Virus record (IMG/VR): IMGVR_UViG_3300020057_000069
Span: 1-41,103 of that record
From: a virus
Direction: 5' to 3' (one strand)
Length of the DNA: 41,103 nucleotides
Shown here: in pieces, positions 1 through 6,418 of the stretch
Numbering within the stretch: position 1 is the stretch's first letter
Layout: the number at the start of each line of letters is the position of its first letter
Position numbers and translations under genes: made by a program
The notes under the pieces: generated by a model
What the model saw: only the letters and a program-made list of their open reading frames with translations
Database searches by the model: none
What the model was told of the DNA's origin: nothing

Positions 1-658
1 ACCTATTACAGGCTGGGACTCACGTCTGGGGACATATATGGATCTCAACGGGAGTAATCAGGATGGAGTACTCAACCTAACAGGAAAACAAGTAGCACTT
101 CAACAGGTCACTATAGAGATTATCCACAGAGCCGATTCAGTCAGTCAATATAAAAGAGTTTTCCATGTTGGCGTAACGGCAGATCGTACCCACTCAATTG
201 AATTTGACGATGGGTGGGGGTATGTTTTTAATGCTGGGTGGTCAGGAGGCGGAGGTTCTTGGTCTATCCCTAAGCCGGCTGTTGGAGATATTGATCACTT
301 CTTCTGGACATACGATTGGGGATCAACAGCCAACAATCCGATTATCTACAAGAACGGCATTTCACAGACCGTTACAGTGCGCGGAGCACCATCAGGTACT
401 GCAAACAATGACTATACAAAGCTGACGATTGGTTCAGAATTAAGCACGAGTCAATACTGGGATGGGCGCATATATCTTGTTCGGATGTGGAGGCGTGTTC
501 TTACAGCAGGCGAAGTAACACTTCTAACAAATAACCCCTGGGCTATTTATGGAAACAATCCGAAAGCATTTATGCGAGTTGGTAAGGCACCAGCCGCAGG
601 AGCACCAGTCACATCAACCTCTATTTTTCAAACAACTAATCAGTTCTGGGGATCATAA
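1..658 (+). CDS. LamG/concanavalin-like tail protein, 3' part (5' part at 40851-41103)
   Basis: The reading frame is open from base 2 and has no start of its own. Because bases 1-152 repeat 40952-41103, it joins in frame to the gene starting at ATG 40851, giving a protein of about 252 aa. The joined protein looks like a LamG/concanavalin-type jelly roll: an N-terminal strand ending in LDLPFADG, alternating strands, a W-rich core (GWSGGGGSW, FFWTYDW) and a late DGRIYLVRMWRR strand typical of LamG_3 domains. Such domains in phage tails usually bind glycans. It is the last gene of the fibre/lectin operon and is followed by operon joint 1. The fold is inferred from pattern, not from a search. Confidence 0.75.
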   Translation, partial: PITGWDSRLGTYMDLNGSNQDGVLNLTGKQVALQQVTIEIIHRADSVSQYKRVFHVGVTADRTHSIEFDDGWGYVFNAGWSGGGGSWSIPKPAVGDIDHFFWTYDWGSTANNPIIYKNGISQTVTVRGAPSGTANNDYTKLTIGSELSTSQYWDGRIYLVRMWRRVLTAGEVTLLTNNPWAIYGNNPKAFMRVGKAPAAGAPVTSTSIFQTTNQFWGS

Positions 659-663
659 ATCTA

Positions 664-716
664 TTGATTACTAGGAGGTTGCAAGATATAATTAACAGAG
701 TTTCAAGTTTAAAACT
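664..716 (+). promoter_or_regulatory. Operon joint 1: promoter plus +1 hairpin
   Basis: TTGATT (664-669), 17-bp spacer, TATAAT (687-692). The predicted +1 is A699, which begins a hairpin AGTTT (699-703), loop CAAGTTTA, AAACT (712-716). The promoter lies just after the stop codon at 658 and points into the terminator at 721-745. Confidence 0.75.
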
Positions 717-720
717 AAGA

Positions 721-745
721 AGCAGCTCGGAAGGCTGCTTTTTTT
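721..745 (+). terminator. Operon joint 1: intrinsic terminator touching the start codon
   Basis: Stem AGCAGC (721-726) / GCTGCT (734-739), then a T-run to 745, with ATG at 746. A transcript from the promoter at 687 would be about 46 nt if it ended here. Confidence 0.75.
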
Positions 746-862
746 ATGGAGAATATGGGAATAGCATTTAAGGGAAAACACACAAGATACATATCTTATA
801 TACCCACGGGCAATAGCTCAATCTATGGGTGGAAAGGTTTGGTGACTAAAATATGCCATTAA
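746..862 (+). CDS. Small hypothetical protein, 38 aa
   Basis: The ATG directly follows the terminator U-tract of joint 1 (TTTTTATGG), the position taken by the first gene at most other joints. The peptide starts MENMGIAFKGKHTRY and has no recognisable motif. Its end overlaps the next gene by 10 bases. No Shine-Dalgarno sequence is present, since the hairpin and T-run occupy that position. It could be a real leader gene of the operon or an artefact of the conserved ATGG after the T-run. Confidence 0.45.
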   Translation: MENMGIAFKGKHTRYISYIPTGNSSIYGWKGLVTKICH

Positions 863-1200
863 ATTTAGATCTAGCAAATGAAGGAGGCGTGCAAATTATC
901 GGAGACGGTGGTGAAAATCCAGCCGGAGTAGTTCAGTTTAGAACAGCAGGAGCTATGCCCGCGCTTAATCTCGGGAGGACAGCAACTGGTAGTCAAACAG
1001 TAGGAATCCTTAGATTCGGTGGAAGCTCTATGGCCTCTGGTGCTCTTATGGAGTTTACAGGGGGCTTTATATCAGTAACCTCAATAGTTTTGACAACTGT
1101 TGCAAATGTTGACTTTGTAATTCCAGTCCAAGTTGGACTCGAAACACGGTACATTCCAGTATTCAAAACGGCTGCGGTTGTTGGAGCAGCAACTTTCTAA
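853..1200 (+). CDS. Hypothetical structural protein, 115 aa
   Basis: A Gly/Ala/Thr/Val-rich, cysteine-free protein predicted to be all beta, starting MPLNLDLANEGG. A GGTGA sequence 8 bases upstream may serve as ribosome-binding site. It lies just before the adaptor- and nozzle-like genes, so a small head-tail, decoration or tail role is likely. No family is recognised. Confidence 0.6.
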   Translation: MPLNLDLANEGGVQIIGDGGENPAGVVQFRTAGAMPALNLGRTATGSQTVGILRFGGSSMASGALMEFTGGFISVTSIVLTTVANVDFVIPVQVGLETRYIPVFKTAAVVGAATF

Positions 1201-1201
1201 G

Positions 1202-1225
1202 ACATGCTAGATGATGGCATGTTTT
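1202..1225 (+). terminator. Weak hairpin with a short T-run
   Basis: ACATGC (1202-1207) / GCATGT (1217-1222) followed by TTTT, 7 bases before the ATG at 1233. It resembles the hairpin-then-ATG layout of the operon joints but has no promoter. The U-tract is too short for efficient termination, so a role in attenuation or mRNA processing is as likely. Confidence 0.35.
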
Positions 1226-1232
1226 AATCATT

Positions 1233-1907
1233 ATGTCATGGACGTTGCAGGACGCTCAGATAAATATTGCATCTGAAATGGATCAGTCTTCCTCTGCTCC
1301 CACAGAGGGCGGTACTGATTGGATGATCAGAAAAAATGCCCTGAATAGGGCTCTAATTGATTGGGAAAATTCGAGTGATTGGGATAGTCTCAAAGTCTTC
1401 TATAACAGCAAGGTTACTGTTGCTGGATTTGCTACTTTGGGATTACCTGGTAACTTTAAGAAGCTAGATGGTATTCCTGGAATAACGTGGGATGGATCAA
1501 GTCATGCTAAGTTTCAAGTCATAGATCCCTCCACGAATCATCTTTACAACGATTCCGATAAGTTTGTAAATATATTTGACAATGCCCGCGATGGTAAAGC
1601 GATGTATATTCATTCGCCTACGCTAGCATCAGGAGCATCGGTTCAGTTTACCTATTACAAGAGCCCTCAAAGCCTCGCCTCAGCAGTAGATGTCATTGAA
1701 GTGCCTGATCCTACTTATGTACTTCAAAGAGCGCTCTATTACATATACAAGGGTCGTGAAGATGGTCGATTCCCTGAAGCAAAGGTTGAAGCAGATAAAA
1801 TTCTAGCTCGCATGATGGAAAACGAAGCATCCAGGGGTCTCGCATATAGAGATAGAAGTATTCCAAATCAATTAGAGCAACGAGGCTTCAAAATTGGCAG
1901 GGACTGA
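1233..1907 (+). CDS. Head-tail adaptor-like (tail tube A-like) protein, 224 aa
   Basis: The N-terminal helical stretch (DWMIRKNALNRALIDWENSSDWDSL) followed by a beta-rich middle and a C-terminal helical pair (YVLQRALYYIYKG, EAKVEADKILARMM) matches the layout of podovirus adaptor or tail tubular A-type proteins. These connect the portal to the nozzle. Its place immediately before the nozzle-like gene supports this. There is no clear ribosome-binding site. The call rests on layout and synteny rather than a diagnostic motif. Confidence 0.55.
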   Translation: MSWTLQDAQINIASEMDQSSSAPTEGGTDWMIRKNALNRALIDWENSSDWDSLKVFYNSKVTVAGFATLGLPGNFKKLDGIPGITWDGSSHAKFQVIDPSTNHLYNDSDKFVNIFDNARDGKAMYIHSPTLASGASVQFTYYKSPQSLASAVDVIEVPDPTYVLQRALYYIYKGREDGRFPEAKVEADKILARMMENEASRGLAYRDRSIPNQLEQRGFKIGRD

Positions 1908-1912
1908 TATGT

Positions 1913-3877
1913 ATGTCAAATTTCGATTTCAAAGAACCAGCTTACAAACCACCAAAAACCCTTCAGCTAGAATGGGACGAATGGCGTGGAGGATTAAATA
2001 CACTTCTTCGCCAAACTGAGATCAAAGACAACGAACTCGCACAAGCTGATAACCTTAAGCTTGTAGGAAAGGGAGTTCCCACGAAAAGAGAAGGATCAGC
2101 AGACTACTTTCTAACTGCGCCCTCTGTCGCTACTGGCTCGCAAAGAGTTCGCGGACTTAAAGGTGTACTATTCGCATCAGGAGTATCAGGCGTTAATGAA
2201 CTACTCGCGCTATCTGACTGGGGGATACTTGTTAAAAAAAGCGGCGCTTCTTATCAAAAAGTACTCGGTGCATCATGGGTCTCAGGATACAACGCTGAGA
2301 TGGTGCAGGTGTACAACAAGGTCTATATAACAAATGGAATTGATACGCTTAAAAAGTATGATGGTGCATCTATCTACGGCTTTACACAGGTTTCAAAGCC
2401 TACAGGGGTACAGGTAACAAATTTATCGGGTGTCTCAGGTACATTTACAAGAGCGTTTCGCATATCAGCGTTTAATGCTGTAGGAGAGTCAATAGCCTCA
2501 GATGCAGTACTTATTACTAACACGCCTCAGGATTTAATTAATACAACACTGCGTGTAACATGGACTACCTCATCTCCAGCCTCATCAGTAGTAGGGTATG
2601 GTATTTATGGAGTTGATCAAGGGGATGAAAGACTGATCACATCGGTTGACGCGTCGACGCTACGATATGACTACGCTGGTATACCTGATCCTTCTAACCT
2701 AGTCTTTCCCTCACTCGCTGATACAACTAGTGGGCCAGTAGCAAAGTATGTTATTTCACACAAAGACAAACTAGTTCTTGGAAATATTAGTGGATTTGAA
2801 TCAAGGATCTCATGGTCAGGAGGCGGAGTGAATGTAGATAAATTTAACTGGCAATACGGCGGAGGGTATATTGATATAGATAAAGATGCGGGGGATGAGA
2901 TTAAGGGACTTATTGAGTTTCAGGATGCAATTATTGTTTTCAAGGAGCGTTCCATCTGGTCAGTTACTCTCGCGCTCGCTGATAGTATCGTTGTTCCGAC
3001 AGTGAAGATGATCATGCGGGGTGTAGGATGTGTCTCCCACAGAACAATTCGCTATGTTGAGAACGATGTATTTTTCCTTTCAAGACGTGGAGTGTATACA
3101 TTGGGGAATGAACCTAACTTCCTAAACGTGCTTCGTACCAATGAGGTCTCAGCTCGCATAAGACCGATATTTGAGACGTTAACCGCTGCCCAGCTTGAAC
3201 AGGCTTGTGCGGTATATGCGACAAATAAGTATAGACTTGCATACCCTGCAACAACTGCAAATAAGAATACGAAAGAGATTATCTATGATCGAGAGCGTGT
3301 GGCATGGATGGGTCCAAATACCTACCCTGCTACTCCTGCGGTGTATGAGAATTATTATGACGGATCAAATGTGGATCAATTAGTATGGGGAGACTCCGAC
3401 GATAATTTTGTAACAAACTTTTCAACAGCAAACTCAAACGATAAAGGAGTGAAGATTCAGACGATACTTATAACAAAAAAGACTTCTTTTGGCAATCAAT
3501 TTCGGTTTAAACAAATGAAGAATCTCTATTCTAACTGGAGGAATGTGGCAGGATCGCCATTTGTAAATATTATTCTTGAAACAAGGGACGGTGCTGTAGG
3601 CTCAGCTCAGTCGTTTAGTATTACCGCTTCAAACGCGGGCATTGGATGGGGATTTGATAAATGGGGTACGTTCAAATGGGGAAATACCTCTGGTGCAGGA
3701 AATTCAGCAGGGAGCAATGACCTTGCTAAGAGAACAAGAATGAACAAGGTGGGGAGAACATTGCAGGTAGAAGTGACAACGACTGGAAACAATGATACCT
3801 ATGAGTTATTAGCAATGCAGATACAAGCGCAGGAACTCGGCGAAGGAATTATTCCTAGCTCGTGGTCGACATCATAA
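1913..3877 (+). CDS. Tail nozzle / tail tubular B-like protein, 654 aa
   Basis: Near the N-terminus the pattern EWRGGLNTLL, EIKDNELAQADN and KGVPTKREGS is typical of podovirus nozzle or tail tubular B proteins, which form a beta-propeller below the adaptor. Residues about 160-255 (KPTGVQVTNLSGVSGTFTRA... through the WTTSSP and YGIYG strands) look like an inserted fibronectin type III-like beta sandwich. The later part (FQDAIIVFKERSIWSV, DVFFLSRRGVYTL) has propeller-like repeats. ATG 1913 is nested with another ATG at 1909 (ATGTATG). Operon joint 2 follows directly. Confidence 0.7.
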   Translation: MSNFDFKEPAYKPPKTLQLEWDEWRGGLNTLLRQTEIKDNELAQADNLKLVGKGVPTKREGSADYFLTAPSVATGSQRVRGLKGVLFASGVSGVNELLALSDWGILVKKSGASYQKVLGASWVSGYNAEMVQVYNKVYITNGIDTLKKYDGASIYGFTQVSKPTGVQVTNLSGVSGTFTRAFRISAFNAVGESIASDAVLITNTPQDLINTTLRVTWTTSSPASSVVGYGIYGVDQGDERLITSVDASTLRYDYAGIPDPSNLVFPSLADTTSGPVAKYVISHKDKLVLGNISGFESRISWSGGGVNVDKFNWQYGGGYIDIDKDAGDEIKGLIEFQDAIIVFKERSIWSVTLALADSIVVPTVKMIMRGVGCVSHRTIRYVENDVFFLSRRGVYTLGNEPNFLNVLRTNEVSARIRPIFETLTAAQLEQACAVYATNKYRLAYPATTANKNTKEIIYDRERVAWMGPNTYPATPAVYENYYDGSNVDQLVWGDSDDNFVTNFSTANSNDKGVKIQTILITKKTSFGNQFRFKQMKNLYSNWRNVAGSPFVNIILETRDGAVGSAQSFSITASNAGIGWGFDKWGTFKWGNTSGAGNSAGSNDLAKRTRMNKVGRTLQVEVTTTGNNDTYELLAMQIQAQELGEGIIPSSWSTS

Positions 3878-3881
3878 ACTA

Positions 3882-3934
3882 TTGTATTTGTTTGTTAGTA
3901 AGTTTATAATTTAGGTAGTCAAAAGTTTATGACT
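3882..3934 (+). promoter_or_regulatory. Operon joint 2: promoter plus +1 hairpin
   Basis: TTGTAT (3882-3887), 17-bp spacer, TATAAT (3905-3910). The predicted +1 is A3917, the first base of a hairpin AGTCA (3917-3921), loop AAAGTTTA, TGACT (3930-3934). The stem differs from joint 1 but pairing is kept and the loop is nearly the same. Confidence 0.78.
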
Positions 3935-3938
3935 CATT

Positions 3939-3960
3939 GGCACCGCAAGGTGTCTTTTTT
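3939..3960 (+). terminator. Operon joint 2: intrinsic terminator
   Basis: Stem GGCACC (3939-3944) / GGTGTC (3949-3954) with a GCAA (GNRA) tetraloop and six Ts. The next ATG is at 3966, 5 bases after the T-run. Confidence 0.8.
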
Positions 3961-3965
3961 ATTTT

Positions 3966-4757
3966 ATGCCGGCAAATATCGCACGTCCTTCCGTTGATGA
4001 AAACATCAGTACCACGCTATCAAGTGGTATTACTGATGTGACTACATCTATGGATGTGGCAGCTGCTACAAAGATCGTTTCTCCTTGTTATCTAGTTATA
4101 GACCGTGTTGACAGTGCTGGAGCGCTAAAGGCTACTTCCCTATGGGAGTATGTCAAGGTAACTAATGTCGCAGGCAACACTCTAACTATTACAAGAGCAC
4201 AGAGTGGCTCAACGGGACAAGCTCACTCATTAGGTGCGGTTGTCGAAGCGGTTGTAACTTCTGCAATGTTTGAAGACTGGCGTGCTGTCCTAGATCCTGA
4301 ACACGATTCAGTAGGGGGTCACGTCATAGTAGGAACAATGACTGTTGCGGGAATGAATCTTGCCTCAGTTGCTACAGTAGCTGTACTTTCAGCCGGAACA
4401 CTAAGAGCTACGAATGGTCTGCTTGCTCCCGCATGGTTTATTCCATCATTACCATCTAGCGCCACTATTGGTCTTGGTAGACCCGTTGCTATGCCGAGAG
4501 CTGGAACACTTAACTTCGTTAATGTAACACTTAATGGAATCATATCTTCGCCATCTGTAGCATGGGATATTAGAAAGAATGGCGTTTCTATATTTGATAG
4601 TATCGGGAGACCGTTCCAGTCTCTTGGAACTTTTGTGTCAACAGCTTCGATTAAGACTCCAACTTTCGTAGCTGGGGATGTATTGCAGGTTGATTATGCT
4701 GTAGCTGTAGGCGGTGCTAATTCAGTCGATGCAACGGTTGTAGCGGTAGCTACATAA
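3966..4757 (+). CDS. Hypothetical tail/virion structural protein, 263 aa
   Basis: First and only gene between joints 2 and 3. It begins MPANIARPSVDENIS, and its N-terminal half (YLVIDRVDSAG, WEYVKVTNVAGNTLTITRAQ) resembles beta modules seen in phage tail and fibre-associated proteins. The C-terminal half (VAWDIRKNGVSIF, TFVAGDVLQVDYAV) looks like a second beta sandwich. Thr/Val/Ala content is high and Cys low, as in virion proteins. There is no Shine-Dalgarno sequence; the start follows a terminator T-run. Exact role unknown. Confidence 0.6.
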   Translation: MPANIARPSVDENISTTLSSGITDVTTSMDVAAATKIVSPCYLVIDRVDSAGALKATSLWEYVKVTNVAGNTLTITRAQSGSTGQAHSLGAVVEAVVTSAMFEDWRAVLDPEHDSVGGHVIVGTMTVAGMNLASVATVAVLSAGTLRATNGLLAPAWFIPSLPSSATIGLGRPVAMPRAGTLNFVNVTLNGIISSPSVAWDIRKNGVSIFDSIGRPFQSLGTFVSTASIKTPTFVAGDVLQVDYAVAVGGANSVDATVVAVAT

Positions 4758-4761
4758 TCTA

Positions 4762-4814
4762 TTGCAAATCGTTTAATTGAGGTAGTATAATACGGCAAGT
4801 TCAAGCTTATAACT
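4762..4814 (+). promoter_or_regulatory. Operon joint 3: promoter plus +1 hairpin
   Basis: TTGCAA (4762-4767), 18-bp spacer, TATAAT (4786-4791). The predicted +1 A4798 begins AGTT (4798-4801), loop CAAGCTTAT, AACT (4811-4814). It starts 5 bases after the upstream stop codon. Confidence 0.75.
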
Positions 4815-4817
4815 CAG

Positions 4818-4840
4818 AACGCCAATATGGCGTTTTTTTT
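4818..4840 (+). terminator. Operon joint 3: intrinsic terminator
   Basis: AACGCC (4818-4823) / GGCGTT (4829-4834), loop AATAT, eight Ts. It is followed at once by GTG 4841, which opens only a 26-codon frame (4841-4921), unlike the ATG-started genes at the other joints. Confidence 0.78.
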
Positions 4841-4856
4841 GTGGAGAGATTACAAA

Positions 4857-5072
4857 TTAACTTAGATCAAAAAGCTGAAAGAATGATTCAACCCAAGATT
4901 TTTTATAAGAGAAATAGATAAAAGATGCAATAAAACATAGAAGCAATGAGAGTTCAAAGACACCTTTTACCCTTTCAGATTCAGGTGTGGGAAATATTAA
5001 CGCCAATATAACAGAGAGAAAAAATTGCAAGGGAAGAGTTGTACATAAAGAAACAATTAGTATTTTTTTCAT
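4857..5072 (-). CDS. Candidate small membrane protein, minus strand, 71 aa
   Basis: The only convincing minus-strand frame. It starts MKKILIVSLCTT and contains two hydrophobic stretches (about residues 3-27 and 39-55) separated by a charged loop (PESERVKG), with a KK-W motif after the second. That is a plausible two-helix membrane topology. Without it, 4758-5074 would be a gap of over 300 bases. It lies between joint 3 and the gene at 5075, antisense to their transcript, as expected for a moron or late insertion. There is no Shine-Dalgarno sequence and no clear promoter. The frame could be fortuitous. Confidence 0.5.
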   Translation of the reverse strand: MKKILIVSLCTTLPLQFFLSVILALIFPTPESERVKGVFELSLLLCFIASFIYFSYKKSWVESFFQLFDLS

Positions 5073-5074
5073 AT

Positions 5075-6337
5075 ATGAGAAGCATATCACATAACCACTC
5101 AAATTACTACGGGATAGAAGAAAGAGTAAGTAGACTCCCTCATCTTCTAGGAAGTCTAGCTAATTTGTATGGTGCTACTCGATCTTTTGCAAAGGCAAAT
5201 CAATCAAGTCCTACAGCTGGAAAGCTCTGGGCAGGTACACCAGTATCTGATTTTTTAGTTGGAAAAGCTAAGGCTTCGTATACTCCACCAAGACCTCAAG
5301 TTTTGAGTTCAAAGACGGCTACCAATACCAATGCTGGTGTCATGGGGCCTCCTGGCCCACCAGCAGGCTACAGAGCCCCATCTAGTGGTGGAATGCCATC
5401 AAGCGCAGCTCCCCAGAATAATCTTCCAAAGCAACCATATCAATCTATCAAAGATAAACAGGACAACGGAAACAACCAGATTGATGATGACTATAACCAG
5501 TCAATGGCAATGCTTGATCAGGCATCCTCAGGCCTACAAGGTCAGGCAGGATCAGCACAGGATCAGATAACAAACGATGCGGCTGCGGCGCAAACTTCAC
5601 TTGGATCAGCACAGACAACAGGAGAACAAGGAGTACAATCATCCCTCTCAACAGCAGAGGGTCTAGGAAAGAACGCACTGCAACAGGCTCGAGACCTATT
5701 CAGGCAAACAAACCAGCAAAACAACGCTCAGTTGTCAGCACTTGGTATCTCATCGTCCTCCGTTTCAGAGGCACTCGCCGAAAGGCTCGGGGTCGAAACA
5801 GCTCGTAGAATAGCAGGCGTGAGTGGATCACTCGATGAGGTAAGACAAAATGCAGCAAACGAGGTTGGGAGAATTAAAAACTATTATTCTGAAAAGAAGG
5901 TACAACTTGATGAGAATGTCCGTATTCAGAAAGATCAGATCCAACAGTCACTCATGCAAGGGCTCAATCAAATTAACAACGCACGAGGACAGGCATCTCA
6001 GGCGAAATCATCAGCACGGGCAAACTTAATCTCGCAGGTGCAGGATCAAGTCTATCAACTTACAGCACAACAGCAACAGTTTGATCAGGCATTGCGAGAA
6101 TGGGCGCAACAGAAAAGCGCAGCGCTTACGCCTATTGCTCAAGACCAGAACTATCTGAATAGCGTCATTTCGAATATGCAAAACTTACAAACAAATCCAG
6201 CCTTATCAGGATTTAATGTGACCGCGGGGATTAATCAAAACGCAAAAAGCCAATATTCTAGCTCTTATAACATTGTGCCTAAGAAAAAACCTCAAGACGA
6301 TCCGCTAGCAGAGCTCTATAATCAAGCAGGAATCTAG
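5075..6337 (+). CDS. Coiled-coil internal virion/ejection-like protein, 420 aa
   Basis: Rich in Gln, Ala, Asn and Ser, with a Pro/Gly-rich N-terminal third (including GPPGPPAG) and then a long predicted coiled coil from about residue 135 to 370. It lies between the nozzle-like gene and the polyvalent gene, where podoviruses keep internal or ejection proteins. The start is uncertain. ATG 5075 follows TTTTTTTCATAT with no Shine-Dalgarno sequence; an in-frame TTG at 5039 has a weak GGGAAG site but would overlap the minus-strand gene. The N-terminus may have been altered by insertion of that gene. Confidence 0.6.
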   Translation: MRSISHNHSNYYGIEERVSRLPHLLGSLANLYGATRSFAKANQSSPTAGKLWAGTPVSDFLVGKAKASYTPPRPQVLSSKTATNTNAGVMGPPGPPAGYRAPSSGGMPSSAAPQNNLPKQPYQSIKDKQDNGNNQIDDDYNQSMAMLDQASSGLQGQAGSAQDQITNDAAAAQTSLGSAQTTGEQGVQSSLSTAEGLGKNALQQARDLFRQTNQQNNAQLSALGISSSSVSEALAERLGVETARRIAGVSGSLDEVRQNAANEVGRIKNYYSEKKVQLDENVRIQKDQIQQSLMQGLNQINNARGQASQAKSSARANLISQVQDQVYQLTAQQQQFDQALREWAQQKSAALTPIAQDQNYLNSVISNMQNLQTNPALSGFNVTAGINQNAKSQYSSSYNIVPKKKPQDDPLAELYNQAGI

Positions 6338-6345
6338 TAACGATT

Positions 6346-6408
6346 ATGTATGTCATTAATATTCAATCAGACAAGAAAAATCCACTAGACGATCCGTTCG
6401 CAGTGTAA
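6346..6408 (+). CDS. Possible 20-aa ORF or remnant
   Basis: A short frame, MYVINIQSDKKNPLDDPFAV, between two larger genes. Its end (KKNPLDDPFA) resembles the end of the preceding protein (KKKPQDDPLA), also at the DNA level, so it may be the remnant of a duplicated C-terminus. The start shows the nested ATGTATG seen at the neighbouring genes. No Shine-Dalgarno sequence. Confidence 0.3.
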   Translation: MYVINIQSDKKNPLDDPFAV

Positions 6409-6418
6409 TGACTTATGT

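Noticed and set aside
198-425. 75-aa + strand ORF in the LamG gene
   Set aside because: It lies wholly inside the LamG frame, with no ribosome-binding site and low-quality composition.
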